64,000 nucleotides of DNA from contig NC_051441.1 of the NCBI RefSeq assembly GCF_001649575.2, forward strand, positions 17,621,590-17,685,589, written 5' to 3'. Within the stretch, counting starts at the first letter, position 1. Each line of letters opens with the position of its first letter. A program made the position numbers and the translations under genes. Of this stretch, positions 1-11,575 are shown one piece after another. The DNA comes from Kryptolebias marmoratus. Its lineage: Eukaryota; Chordata; Actinopteri; Cyprinodontiformes; Rivulidae. The notes below the pieces were generated by a model. The model was given only the letters and a program-made list of their open reading frames with translations, had not been told where the DNA came from and searched no databases.

Positions 1-124
1 GGGCCACTGCGAACATCAAAGCCCACCAGCGGAATCAGACAGGGTTCAACAGGATCCACAAAGCGCCACGACAGACGACGAACCGATCCGGTCGATGGAG
101 AAAGTGCAAGACGTGTTTTTAGCT

Positions 125-262
125 TCAACAGCCTTCCTGCGCGTTTTCCCCGACGTCTGCAGCGGGGCCTGCGACGGTGTCTCCAGGCGGATAGGTGCGG
201 ATGACGGAACAGGTACACAGGGACATCAGCCAGTAGAGGAGGAAGCTTGTTGCTAAACCCAT
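125..262 (-). other. short reading frame with signal-peptide-like start
   Basis: 45-codon frame beginning MGLATSFLLYWLMSLCTCS, a hydrophobic stretch followed by a polar tail ending AQEGC and a stop. The surrounding 1-240 is CpG-rich and unlike the AT-rich DNA that follows. In the next frame the same strand encodes TSCTFSIDRIGSSS and ends CGSC with a stop at 48-46. I do not recognise either peptide; no splice sites or family support were found. 263-490 shows nothing. Confidence 0.15.
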
Positions 263-494
263 TATGATTAAAATAGGCTAGCTTGGTGACAGATACACGA
301 AGCTCCAACAGAGACTGGCGTTCATATATCAATAATGTCTTAACATCCGTGATAAAAAGTATCAAAAACAAGACAAACAAAAAGAAAGATCTCAGAGATA
401 GACGGCAAGCCATGGACACCGGCGCCATATATATACATATATATGTACCTTTAATTGAATCATCGGGAGATAATGTATTTGTGTTTGTCTGAAT

Positions 495-790
495 CTGTGT
501 GTTTGTTGGTCTGTTAGCAAAATATCTTGTGAACAAAAAGACAGACTTTAATGAAAGTTTCAGAGAAGAATCACTGGATCTATGTCTGCAACTGATCCGC
601 TTGTGGAGCCACCATGATTCAAGATGGCCGCCACAGCTAATCAATCTCAGCACACATGAAAATATCTCTAACTCAGTCAAATGTACAGATGTTGGGCTAA
701 AACTTGGTGTGGTAGTAGCTGAGAGTCATCCCCACCACATACTCTAAGCACGAACAGATCGTTTGAGACCTTTGTGCAAAACTTTGTCCT
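495..790 (+). repeat. abundant dispersed repeat (family R1), copy
   Basis: Contains the family hallmarks in order: CTGTTAGCAAAATATCT, TTTAATGAAAGTTTCAGA, a CAAGATGGCCGCC core (620-632), and GTGGTAGTAGCTGAGAGTC. At least 12 further copies occur in the window in both orientations. The family is unnamed here; I know similar sequence from fish genomes but not its classification. Confidence 0.85.
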
Positions 791-2324
791 CGAAGTCCTT
801 CTGCGTATTTAATGTTTGTTTTCTACTCTTTATCCCTGTTTTTTTTTCTTCTTTTGTGACTAAAACGCGCTGCATGAATGAATTTGCTTGTGCCAGCTCA
901 TATTTGGCGACACATGCGAGAACAGTCTCACTTTTTGTTTGACAGGAACCGAAGCTGTGACCAGATGGATGGCTGAGCTCACATTTAAGAGTCACATCTG
1001 CCGGGGGGAAGGCGAAGAAAAGTACCAGCTCGTTAAAAACTAAGTGTCCCCTTTATGCGCTATCATATCACTTAGAGAACAACGGAGCTGTGCGATCTCG
1101 ACAGCAGACAGGGGTTCTTTTTGTTCCTTCGCGTTTTGAATCATATGTTGTGAATCGCTGCGCCCCTTTTTGACGCTCGGACAAAAGTGAGCTTCATGCT
1201 CGAGCGGGCGTTGCTCAGATCCACTCAGAACAAAGGTCTTTATTGGGGTCACATTCAGCTCAGCAGACCACCCGGCTGTCTGGGTGGAGACACATTCACA
1301 ACTATCTACCATGTAAGACAAATGAAGACACACACACAAAAAAAAGGAGGCATAATTCTCTTTTAGACACATGTGACCTGCGGTGTTCGGCTGACCTCCA
1401 GGGTGGGATCTGTGCAGGGTGACAACATGAAAGGCACAGAAAATGTAAGTTAAAGTGCCCCATGAGCCCTGGGAACCTTTGAATGGGCAGCATGAGCTCA
1501 GAAACACTGTGTCTTTATGCACAATCAGCTCAAAAGTAGATTTGTTTCCACTCTCTGACTTGTACCACTTCAGTCCTGCAGAGGGCAGTGTTGAGCTGGG
1601 AATCAGGTCCTGAAGAAACCTCTGAGATGTCAGGATGATGGAAAACAGCTAAAGTGGCCCAGGATTATCATGGAATATAGTTTAGCACGAGTTGGTATTA
1701 ATTTATGAGTTAATTTAGAGAAATATATTTTAATTTGTACCATCAGTCAAAGCACTGAATGAATATCTTCACTTATTAAACACACTTTCTTCTCTATTCA
1801 TGGAAGCTGGAACCAGTGCAATAATGACACAGTTTACTGAACATTATTTGTTGTTGATGTTATTATTTACTGTCTTTATTCTCCGAATTATCAGGACTCT
1901 TACACTGGTTTCTGGTGAATTTCAGTGTGACCTAAACGGATAAAGTACTAATCCTCACAGAGTTGTTATGTTGACAAATCAGAGGTAAAGACGTAAACAG
2001 CAAAAGTGCATTTAACGTCTCATGAAGGGAAACGTTCAGCTCTTTCAGCTGACGGGTTGTGCTCAAGGGTGTTGCTTTGTTATAAAGACATGGGGGAAAT
2101 TAAACTAGACATGACCAAACCTTCATGTATTGAATTATGCAAGCTTGCAGGATTTAAATACTCTGTATTAAATGTGATAAAGTCAGATTTGCATCTGGAC
2201 TTCCTCTGTTTGCAGAACATTTTGCTGTATTTGAGCCCTGCCTGCAGCACTCTGGAAAATATCTAGTTTTTTTTAACCACACCAAGTTTTCTATCTTTAT
2301 GTCCAAAAACAAATTTGGTCTCCA
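791..2324. other. intergenic, no feature recognised
   Basis: Only short unsupported frames. A 160-codon minus-strand frame (1522-1040) has no family, no splice context and no codon bias. Confidence 0.6.
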
Positions 2325-2515
2325 CAGACCAGAAACATGCATGTTAGGTTAATTGGTAACTCTTAAAATTGACCCTACGTGTGAATGGTTGTCTTGTTTG
2401 TCTCTATGATAGACTGGAGACCTGTCCAGAGTGTCCTCCGCCTCTCTCACAGTGACTGCTGGAGATACACACCAGCTCCCCATGACCCAGAAGGAAGAAA
2501 ATGGTTGGGAAATGG
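2325..2515 (+). repeat. LINE 3'-tail-type repeat (fish L2-like)
   Basis: AACATGCATGTTAGGTTAAT, GTTTGTCTCTATGATAGACT, GGAGACCTGTCCAGAGTG: the widespread fish 3'-end repeat (normally CATGCATGTTAGGTTAATTG... GACCTGTCCAGGGTG). A second copy is at 63060-63290. Confidence 0.6.
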
Positions 2516-2900
2516 TTGAAAAAAAATTTGGTTTACACAATTTAAACAAATTGCTGAATTACCCATGCCATACCACTAGGTGGCGAAAACGTCCACATAA
2601 GCTGCATCTCAAAACACACAGAAAGAATATGTTTTTAGCAGGATTTTTCCCCAAACGATTCCAGCCATTTTCTCCTGTCGTCACAATCATTAACTAATTC
2701 AGCTCATAATCAAAGTTTAACGGCGACAGGATGAGGATAAAATCAAAGAAAAATGCCTCCATTGTTGTTTCAGTTTCTAAGGAACAAAGTGATTATAGGT
2801 TTGTGCCAAACAGGCTGCAACATCACTGCTTCTTAATAATCCAGTGTTTTAAGGCTACACACAAAAACACCAAAATCTCTGACTTTAGTTTTTTTAGAAA
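2510..2900 (-). repeat. R3 repeat carrying a CTCF-core-like site
   Basis: Contains CCACTAGGTGGCG at 2573-2585 flanked by GAAAACGTCCAC, the same flank (reversed) as the copy at 20985-21150. The further parts (AATCATTAACTAATTCAGC and CAGGATGAGGATAAAATC) recur near 8680-8740. Boundaries are approximate. Confidence 0.65.
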
Positions 2901-3504
2901 AAAAAAAAAATTAGTTTTTCCCGCTCACAAAACGTAATTTGTACACAGTGTAAATACAGCAGAAAAATCTGTTTTCTCATATTTGTAGTAGTGGACTTTG
3001 GTCACAGCATGCAGTATCGTTTCCGCAAAACCACTAATGAAGCACTTCAAAAGTTCTCTTCTGAGCTGCAGACAAAACAGAAATGTTCGTACACGTGACC
3101 CATAGCTGCATCTGACCTTACGTCATGCTTGCGCCCTCGATCCGAACGCTCGTCCCAACCACAAACCTGTTTTCTTTTACGCGCCGTGGGACTCTAACAT
3201 GTGGTACGCTGCATTTATCTGTCAACTTGTCCCATGGAGTTGTCGTGAGGCCTTCCCAGCGCTGTGAACGCTTTCAGAGGAAGATCAGGGAAACCGACAC
3301 AGCTCCTGCTTGCTGCAGAGCTCATATGTTATTTGACAAAATCTGAGTTTGTCTTTAACTCCATCAAGCTCAAAAGTTTAAAGCCTGTTAATTTAAAAAA
3401 ATGGCTGATGTCCACTGTTCTGCATTAGCCAGCCTCAAATTTGAAATCATTTTGTTTGACCTTAAACAGCATATTATTATTATTATTATTATGTCCAGAT
3501 AATG

Positions 3505-3790
3505 TTAATGCCTGTGTCCGTGTCTGTCTGTTAGCGAAAAATCTCATGAACCCCTGGACAGATGTTAATGAAAGCTTCAGGAAATAATCATCAGAGTTAC
3601 ATCTACAACTGATTCACTTCTGGAGTCAACCCAATTCAAGATGGCTGCTGCAGCAAATCGACATTAGCTGACACAAAAATGGCTATAACTCAGTCAGTTT
3701 TACAGATATTGAGGTAAAATTTAATATATCAGTAGCTGAGAGTCATTCCCAACACATGCAAGATTGATCCCGTCTTGCAGCATTGCTCCA
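3505..3790 (+). repeat. R1 dispersed repeat, copy
   Basis: Same order of blocks as the copy at 495-790: CTGTTAGCGAAAAATCTCATG, TTAATGAAAGCTTCAGG, CAAGATGGCTGCTGC, GTAGCTGAGAGTCATTCCC. It is followed directly by the truncated solo-LTR-like element at 3833-4154. Confidence 0.8.
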
Positions 3791-3832
3791 TGCAAAAGTT
3801 GACCATTTCTCAACCTAAATCTAACCTTAGTC

Positions 3833-4154
3833 TGAATGAATTTATTTACAAAAAAGGAAAACAAAAACTTACGTGTGAACACGAGGAGCAGGACCAGACT
3901 GTGACAGGAACGAGACATAACAAGAAGCAGAGAGCACTAAATACGATGAACCAGCGAGTGAAGGAGGCAAAAGACCAGATTACACAGGCAGAGGGTGATG
4001 AGGAAGTGGACACAGGTGACTGATTAGTAACTAGAGACAAGTGTGGATGGGCGTGGCCAGAAACACGTGAGAAAAACAAGAGTGGCAAGAACACACAGAA
4101 ACACGACAGTGACAACATGAAAACAAATACAGAAAACTAACTCAAACTGTGACA
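3833..4154 (-). mobile_element. solo-LTR-like element, partial
   Basis: Matches the right-hand 320 bp of the elements at 13064-13475 and 19597-20057: GAATTTATTTACAAAAAAGG, GACAGGAACGAGAC, GTGTGGATGGGCGTGGCC, ending CTGTGACA. The end that should carry GGGTTCGCC is missing, so no target duplication can be read. Confidence 0.6.
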
Positions 4155-4520
4155 CTAAGCAGTTTTTCCAACCTAAAAAAGGCTTTTAATACAATAATTT
4201 TACATGAACCTAAAAGTCAAATTTCTCAATCCAAAAGCCTTTAATTGATTCAGCTCATGTTTCAAACCTAAAGAAGATTACGTCAAAGATAATGGGATGA
4301 ACTCAGCCTTTCAAAATTGCTCAGCAGGCGTTCCACAAGGCTTCTTGTTAGGACCTCTGCTTTTTTTTATCTGTAAGTCCACTACGGAGTTACAGGTGGG
4401 AGGGTCACAGTGGTTTAACAACCATGTTTTGTGTCTGAATGGCACAAAATCCTTCATGTGTTTAACAATCAGACATAAACTTTGGAATGATGTCAGTGAT
4501 GGAAGTGATCCGAGGTAAAT
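4155..4520 (+). mobile_element. non-LTR retrotransposon reverse transcriptase fragment
   Basis: The plus-strand translation contains KAFNTIILH, then DNGMNSAFQNC and SAGVPQGFLLGPLLFFI, the DAFDTVDH and GVPQGSxLGPLLFLIYIND motifs of CR1/L2/Rex1-like reverse transcriptases (catalytic region, fingers and palm). Frame breaks and a deletion between the two blocks show it is dead. It follows directly after the truncated solo-LTR-like element. Confidence 0.75.
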
Positions 4521-5204
4521 CCAAAAATCTAGATGAATTCGAACAGCAAACTGAGTCCATTTGGAGCACCAGGTTGAGATTTGGGCATTAACATTTTTTC
4601 AGATATCTGAGTAAATTTAACTTGTCAATGGGCTGAGCTAGCAGCGCTTGTTTGTAGACTACCAGCAGCTCAATGCAGAGCACTGAGAGAAGAAAAAAAA
4701 AAAAAATTCAAGTCGCAGTTCCAAGTTAACTGGCTCTTCTTCTGCTTTTCTTGGCGACGTCCGGGCCCACCACAACGCCGGCCCGCAGCCCTGGAGGACA
4801 GAATAATTACAAGCTGCTATCTCGCTAAATGGGGATCTTGCTCCAATCCAGAACAGTGATGACATGATTAGTGTTTCGCTGCTCACCCTGGCCTTGTGAA
4901 TGATGATGACAGCTGTATGCGGCTGGGGAAATGGAGCTGGATTGTCCCTCGGTGCCTTTAAACACAACAACCCCTACCACAGTGAAAGCTTCTTGGGTGA
5001 GCCGCTGGAACCAGCGCTGACACAAGAACGGGCGATCTGTCTGCGCCGCCTCGTTGTTCGGTGGAGCTCGTTGCCGTCAGTAATCCAAACGGATGCGGTG
5101 AAAAAGGCACAAATGAAGACAAATTGCGTTGTCCTGCAGAGTGATGAGGAGGACAGCTTCGTCTCAGAACTGTAGCTCATTTATTGTAGACTGAAGCTTA
5201 AAGG

Positions 5205-5660
5205 GATAATTTAGGTCTTAGACACGCTGCGAACGATTATTATCTTACCTGTTGTAGATAGCTCTTTGAGTGACCCCAGCATGGAGAATGAGTTTAACTC
5301 TGACCAAATTGATGAGCTAATGGCTAGTCCGAAAACAGCTAAAACCAAAGTGGGCTGCTGCCATTTTAAAACTTGAATCTCAAAATATGTTAATTTTCTT
5401 CGACGGAACTCAATTTTATAAACCTTTACACTGCTGTCATGTTCGGTTCAGGTTATTTATATCAAATTATTTGGTTTGCAAACGCAAACAGTGGCAGCAG
5501 CAGCTAGCTGTAGCACATTTGGTGCAGCTTGGGGCACTTACAGCAAAAACATTGTGATATTTCTGCTGATATAATCACCGAATGTGAAACGTACGTTGGT
5601 GTAAAGGGTCATTAAACAGTGCTGACATGAAGAGATCTGAAAGTTTTGAGATCCGACTTT
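5205..5660 (+). repeat. R2 dispersed repeat, copy
   Basis: Shares AACGATTATTATCTTACCTG, TTGTAGATAGCTCTTTGAGT, TTGATGAGCTAATGGCTAGT and CTGCTGCCATTTTAAAACT with copies at 15.5 and 25.2 kb. Function unknown; probably a decayed transposon. Confidence 0.7.
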
Positions 5661-5919
5661 TTTTAAAGCGGCAGAGACCTGCTTTGGTTTCCTGTTTGGA
5701 CCATTAGCATTAAAAGTTATCCAATACGATTATTATTATTATATTATTTCCTGCTGTGTTTACACTTCCTGTCCACACAAATCTTTTACAAACCCTTTCC
5801 AAAATGTAGATCTTCTGGTGGATTCATATGGATTTAGCCTTGTTGGGGTCTGTGTTTCTTTCTCCTGAGTCATCAGTAAACTTTGATATGGAAACTAAGA
5901 GAGAAGAAACTGGAAATAA

Positions 5920-6035
5920 TGACAAATCAAGTTGTCTTCAGCCAGGCTAAGAATGTTCTTCTTTGTTTGGATATATTGTTAATGCTGACCTTCCCGCCAC
6001 CTAGTGGCATGGAACGGGTATTTCAGTATTTTAAA
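5920..6035 (+). repeat. R3 repeat fragment carrying a CTCF-core-like site
   Basis: CGCCACCTAGTGG at 5995-6007 (site on the minus strand), followed by CATGGAACGGGTATTTCAG as in the other copies. Only the neighbourhood of the core is recognisable. Confidence 0.55.
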
Positions 6036-6059
6036 ATATAACTCATTTTGAACAAATGT

Positions 6060-6240
6060 CTGGATTATTCTAGACTAAAACTTTATTTCTCCAAACCGGG
6101 GTCATTCAAATATCTAACTCTAATACTTCAGATTTATTTGTTGATAACATTTCCACAGAACCACGTCAAAAAGATCTGGACCAAACCTCATAAAGACAAC
6201 CTTCAAATGGACAAATAAACTACATTTTCAGTAAACTTTC
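6060..6240 (-). repeat. R2 dispersed repeat, fragment
   Basis: TTTCTCCAAACCGGGGTCATTC, read in part, and TTGATAACATTTCCACAGAA match the reverse complement of the 5' part of the R2 family (compare 47500-47600). Confidence 0.5.
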
Positions 6241-7699
6241 CTATAAATTAAAGCAAATATTTTGGCCTTTATATACACTTTTTTCCCACAAACCTGAAAC
6301 TCTTCTTGTCTTTGTTTTATGTCGTATATCCTCTCCCCTATGAAAAATGAGTTTTTGTGGGAAATTTTCCATTTTTCCACTCAAAAGGAGCCCTCCTCAT
6401 CCCCGACACCTGTAGAAATATTGAAGTGAACTTTGCACTCCATTAAGCTGGAGGCCCGGTGAGGAAATGACGGGTGTCAGAGTAAACTTTTGATGTTGCA
6501 GTAAGGCCTTCAAGCAGAAAGGCCCGAGCCGGGGGTTGCTGGCTGCTTCCTCTGTCCCGCAGGTGCTGCTCTGTGCGGCGGGAGGCTGGTGGTCGCTGCC
6601 GCCGGTCGCCGGAGGAGGGAGGAGCAAATGTGACGGAGTCAGGAGGAGCTGGTTTAGCCAAATAACCCAGCTAATAATGCTTCAGCAGCATCAGCACAAT
6701 GCAGAGAGAATTCCACCTCTTTCTTTCTTTCTTTCTCTCTCTCTTTATTTTCCTCTAAACTCCAGAGGCTAAAATCCATAAATCACCTCCCCACGGTTTC
6801 TGAACGTCCCAGCTCAGCCTGCCTGTCTGACGGAGGATTTATGATCCGCGGGGGCAGCACAGAGCGCCAGCAAGACCTCCTCTGGGCTCACTGCTTCTGC
6901 ACTTGTGCACATATGTAGAAAAAGAGCTGCTGCATTTCTCTGAGACAAGCAGCGCTGAGGCCGTCACATAACGTCCCCGCAAGGTGGGAAGAATCAACAA
7001 TAAAGAAAGTTGAAAACAGGTGGATTTAAACTGATAATATGCAGAGCTGAAACCCTGAAAGAGGGATGTCTGAACCCCCCCTCCCCTTATTTTTACTTTC
7101 ACATTTATCTTGTGAAACTATGTGTTTTCCACAAAGCTTGGCAAAGAGATAAATAGCAATAAAAGTGGATTGGACATGTTTGTCCTGCCAAGATTTGCTT
7201 TATAGACAGCAATTGGCAACAGCTCCAAGTCCACAGTTTCCATAGTTTTGTGTTTATTTCACCTTTTTTGTCTTAAAAAGAATTTCTATACACGTTTGTT
7301 TTTTTTTGTTTTTTTTATCGTCTGGTTTAGACAGCTTCAAAGTAGAAAACAAAAAATACATCTTCTTGTGTGTCTTTTTTAACACAACTAGGAGTCAAAT
7401 TAAATTTTTGCAAATACATTTTCCCCCAGCAGTAAAGGAGGCAGAATGATGCAGATTCAGCTGAAAACACCACTCCACGGCGCACGTCTTGTAGGAGTGT
7501 TGTCGGGAGAGTTTCTACAAAAATTAACCACATTTTCAAAAGAATTCGACCCCACTTACAAATTTCGACCTTGGCGAAACTAGGATCTTGTCTACCCTAC
7601 TTTGGATGGTTTTGTAAATGGATTTTTATTTTTTTCTCTATTTGTTTTCTTCGTCCAAATGATTTTCCTGAGGTGTTGGCCTCAGAGGGGTTCTACCAA

Positions 7700-8475
7700 A
7701 TCATTTACCGATTCAGAAAAGGAAAGCAGGCCCTGTCCCAGGCTTCGCTTGGTTTGGGGGGGGAAGTGCTGACCAGGACTGGGGACATTATCGGACTCCT
7801 CAGTCTGGTCACCATGTCCACTCTGGAGGAGGGAAAGTCTGAGTCCATCACCCAGGCAGAGCTGCTCGGTGGCAGGACGCCAGGAGTGAGATGCGTCCTG
7901 AAGGCTCTGGACGTTGTGACGCTCTCACGGTGGGTTATGCCTGCAGACGGGCAGGCTGGGGTTAAAAACGGTGATCGGAGTTATTAAGGAATCACACATC
8001 TCAGCCTCCCCAGGAAGGTTTACTCCACGGTGTTGGAAGGGAAGGCTCTGATCGCTTGTCAACCCTCAGCTGAAGGAGGAGGAGTGTGGCTTTCATTTGA
8101 TACAGTGGACCGCAGAGTGGGGTTGGGTCGTGGGAGTTTGATTCTCCAGTCTACATGTGTTTTGTGGATCTGCAGAAGGCCTGTGATCGTATTCTCTGAG
8201 GCATTCTGTGGGGGGCGCTGTGAGTGTGTGGGGTGCCGGGGTTGCTTGTAAGGGCTATCCGGTCCTCTGCATTAAAAGGAGTCAGCTGAGGTGGTTCGGT
8301 CAGCTGATTAAGATGCCTCCTGAGGACCTGAGGATTATGTATCCTGTCTGGAAAAGGTTTGCTTTGGAAACCTCCAGGAGGAGCTGAGGGACAGGGATGT
8401 CTGGGTTTCTCTCCTGGACCTGTTGCCTTTGGGATCTGACCATAGATCAGCAGCAGAAAATGGATGGATGGACAA
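7700..8475 (+). mobile_element. internally deleted non-LTR retrotransposon with 3' tail
   Basis: Plus-strand fragments match a common fish LINE polyprotein: KGKQALSQASLGLGGEVLTR, TGDIIG, ESITQAELLGG (endonuclease-RT junction); YVFCGSAEGL-like region after 8140 with VDLQKACDR equivalent; then a jump at about 8275 to SQLRWFGQLIKMPPEDL, the C-terminal region. The missing middle should hold most of the reverse transcriptase. The element ends AGCAGAAAATGGATGGATGG, the typical 3' end. Several frameshifts and stops; not functional. Confidence 0.8.
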
Positions 8476-8579
8476 ATGACTCTGACAAAAATGCTTAACC
8501 CTCCAGTGGCGTTCAGATCAAATTGACCCAAAGTAACACGGGCTGCTCTACCTCTCTCTATCTCTCTCTCTTTTTGAGG

Positions 8580-8745
8580 GCTTCGGGAGGCTTAAATATC
8601 CATGCCATACCACTGGTTGGCTTAAGATTTTCTTAAAACAATGGAAGCTTGTTTTTTAAATATTGTTTACAATTTCCTCTCAGTCATTAACTTTTTCAGC
8701 ACACAATCAAAGTCTCACAATAACAGGATCAGGATTAAAGCAAGA
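8580..8745 (-). repeat. R3 repeat, decayed core
   Basis: CATGCCATACCACTGGTTGG (8601-8620) aligns with CATGCCATACCACTAGGTGG of the 2.5-kb copy, with the CTCF-like core mutated at two positions; the following AGTCATTAACTTTTTCAGC and CAGGATCAGGATTAAAGC also match that copy. Confidence 0.6.
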
Positions 8746-8960
8746 GAGGGTTCGAACAAATGGTTTCCGAGGCGCACAGTAACGTGCAAAAAAAGCTCCT
8801 GAGTCATTGTTTCTCAAAAGCTCTGTGTTTGAGTCCATACAGGTACAGACAAGTAAAGTTTTAAAGATAAATCTCAGACATCTATCAAAATCTTTTTGAA
8901 AATATTTATTGTATTGTAGGCCTTAAATTGATGTTTGTATTTACTTGTTATGATCTAACC

Positions 8961-9177
8961 CAGGGGTGGGCAACCCTGGTCCTGGAGGGCCACCATCCTT
9001 CATGTTTTACTTGTTTCTTTGCTCCAACACACCTGATCTGAATCAATGGGTGATTAACAGGCTTCTGCAGAACAAGAAGAGGTGATTTAAACACTGAATC
9101 AGGTGTTTTGGAGCAGAGAAACAAGGAAAACATGCAGGATGGTGGCCCTCCAGGACCAGGGTTGGTTCTTTGCTCTG
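8961..9177. mobile_element. hAT-like MITE, long hairpin
   Basis: Begins CAGGGGTGGGCAACCCTGGT and ends in the reverse complement of the same sequence, partly decayed (CCAGGACCAGGGTTGGTTCT... CTG). The arms pair over about 85-90 bp each around a centre near 9065, so the whole element can fold into one hairpin. CAGGGGTGGGCAA is a typical hAT end. The flanking octamers (8953-8960 ATCTAACC, 9178-9185 CTCTAAAC) agree at 6 of 8 positions, fitting an 8-bp target duplication. Confidence 0.8.
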
Positions 9178-9179
9178 CT

Positions 9180-10785
9180 CTAAACCATCACATTTTTTCT
9201 TCTTTCTTTCCTACTTTTCATTTTCTTTCAGCGTTTCTTTTTTCTGTTTGTAGTTCCAGAATTATATCTCAAAAAGGAAGAGATCTTATTTTCTCGACCG
9301 TACCAACGAGTCTCAGTTTCACATCTATTAAAACTGTATTTCTTCTTTAGTGCTTCTTTCACTGTTTCATTATTTCATCAATGAGCCTGTCAAGTGTTTT
9401 TTTTTTTTTTTTGAGTAATGGTTTTATTTTCATGTAAATATATAGCACAAACCACGTTCTAATATGCAATTACCTAAGTAGAGTGTGATTCTGGTGTGAT
9501 TCTTTCTTAGCAGGTTAAATAAATCAAAACACTGACATAGAGTTTGTTTAAAGGCTATAAAAGTGGAAATGAAATTAGTTCAAAAAGCCTTTTGATGAAT
9601 GAGATTTACACAAGTGACAATACGTATGCAAGACTTGGTCAACCTGTTGGAAAAAAATCTATTTCTGCTTTTGTGTGAATAAAGTTTTATTGATGAAAAC
9701 ACACATACTGTAGTTTTATGTTTGACCAGTGGTCTTAGTGAGGTGCACAAAGCTTATTCCACGTCAACACCAGGAGTGGACTTGTTTTATTTCTAGCCTG
9801 TTATGACAATTTTATATCTCACTGTAATGAATCACATATAAAAAAACATACTTCAGATGGACTTGTCCATAAAAACAGCAGCTAATATGACCTAAAGTTC
9901 ACAAATGCACAACAACAGGAAAGAAGGCAACTTGCATTATGATCATGATGTGAATTTCACTGTAATGTTCAAAACAGCTTTAGGCCGCCAGCTTTTGCCA
10001 TTGTGAGGTGACAGGATGCCACTTTTACCCGTAGTGTCGGGAGGAATTGGTCTTGTTGCTGCGTCTGCGTGAATAAGAGGATGCCTGTTTCCTGTCAGAC
10101 AGGAGTAGTTGTCTTATTTCCTGTGTGGATGTTTCAAGCATTTCTGCGCCAACGTTTGGGTTGGCTCCAGAGCTGATGTTCACTGCAACAAGTCCGGGTG
10201 CTGCCAGCCATTGTGTTTCCTCAGCTGGTGGATAACCTCCACTCCTCACGCATCTCCCCCCACTGCCACCTACTTCCTGCTCTCTGCCCACCGGACCGGC
10301 CCGCCTTTCAGCTTGTGGGAAATAAACTACAGTGAGCTCAACTTGGGCCGAAATCTGTCTAAATCGACTTCTAATCAGCCATAAAACACCCTCACTTTGA
10401 GGAAGGTGCCAGATTTAATTCAAGCGGCTGTAGCATCCGCCCTCCTTTTTACTGGAGTTTCTGACTACTGTGGTTTATTTGTATACCCCCCCAAAAAACT
10501 ACTATGAATATTGTTTTAAAACAGGAAGTTTCTGTTGTCTTTGCACCTCTTTTCCACATGCAAAAGGAGATTTAAAAAAAAAAATGCTTCCCAAAGTGGA
10601 ATTACAAACAAAAGAAACTCTGTTTTTTGTGCTTTGGTGGTCTTGAGATACAATAATATCCATAACAGCCCATTTCATGGATGCCCACTGTCACTTTGAG
10701 CCCTAGAAGCCAAATCAATTCAGACATTTTTTTATGCTTACTGAAAGAAAACTGACAAGGATTATAAACTGTGTATCTTTTTTTC
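9180..10785. other. intergenic, no feature recognised
   Basis: AT-rich with a 14-T run near 9400. 10620-10760 shares CACTTTGAGCCCTAGAAGCC-like sequence with the R3 repeat at 26.6 kb; otherwise empty. Confidence 0.5.
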
Positions 10786-10789
10786 TAAA

Positions 10790-10835
10790 CCTTTATTTAA
10801 CCAGGTGAATCTCATTGAGATCACAAACGAACAGG
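10790..10835 (+). repeat. short fragment of a common fish repeat
   Basis: AAACCTTTATTTAACCAGGT followed by GAATCTCATTGAGATCA, a motif found widely in fish genomes. Too short to classify. Confidence 0.4.
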
Positions 10836-11159
10836 ATGTTGCTCTTGGTAAAATATAAAAAATACATCTTAAATCTTTTTTTTTTTAGACGCTGACTCAC
10901 ATAGTTCTCTTAACCTTGCTGCTGTATGTTAATTTTTCCAATATGTTTGGCTGTAATTAGTTATTAAGTTCATGAGACACCATGATTGTGTGCTGGGGGA
11001 GTAGGCGGGACTTAAAGCCTTCTGCTCCTAGTGCTCAGACTCTGGTTCCAAAAATACAACATGGCCGCTCCCATAAACCAGGTTTATGGGACAAAGTTTA
11101 AATGACCAGGCACTGTTTCTTGTCTAAATGCAGACAAATACTGGTTCAAATCAATCCTC

Positions 11160-11575
11160 TCGTGCTCTTTCACTCACACATCTGGACACACTTGGACTGC
11201 TGAAGCCCTCCTGTCTATCCCAGCACACCCCCTCAGTGACCCCACCTGTGTGTGCCTAACTCTGGCAGTGAGGAAGCTCAGACATGAGGAAGCTAAGGGG
11301 AAGAAGAACGCTCTCACGAGTGTGAGACTTCCTGCATGCTTCCAGCCGGTCGCAGCAGATGGCCGCCCGTCCCGAGTCCGGTTCTGGTTCCGCTGGGGGT
11401 TTCTTCCTGTTAAAAGGGAGCCGTTTCTTTCCACTGTCGCCAACACGCTGCTCAGGGTGCTCCTTAGATAGATTTACTGATTGGCTTCTCTAACGTATGT
11501 GAATGTTTTTGTACAGCGCCCTGAGACGACTTTTATTGTGACTTGGCGCTACATAAATAAACTGCACTGTGTTGG
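11160..11575 (+). repeat. LINE-type 3' repeat ending in GCGCTACATAAATAAACTG
   Basis: GGTTCTGGTTCCGCTGGGGG, TTTCTTCCTGTTAAAAGGGA and TTGTGACTTGGCGCTACATA then AATAAACTG. This is the common fish 3'-end repeat (GGTTTCTTCCTGTTAAAAGGGAG ... GGCGCTATATAAATAAA). No usable coding frame remains. Confidence 0.65.

Noticed and set aside
1040..1522. 160-codon minus-strand frame
   Set aside because: No recognisable family, no codon bias, overlapped by another open frame, and in AT-rich intergenic DNA.
7571..7987. 138-codon plus-strand frame
   Set aside because: Not a host gene: its second half is the LINE polyprotein remnant, its first half is unrelated upstream sequence.
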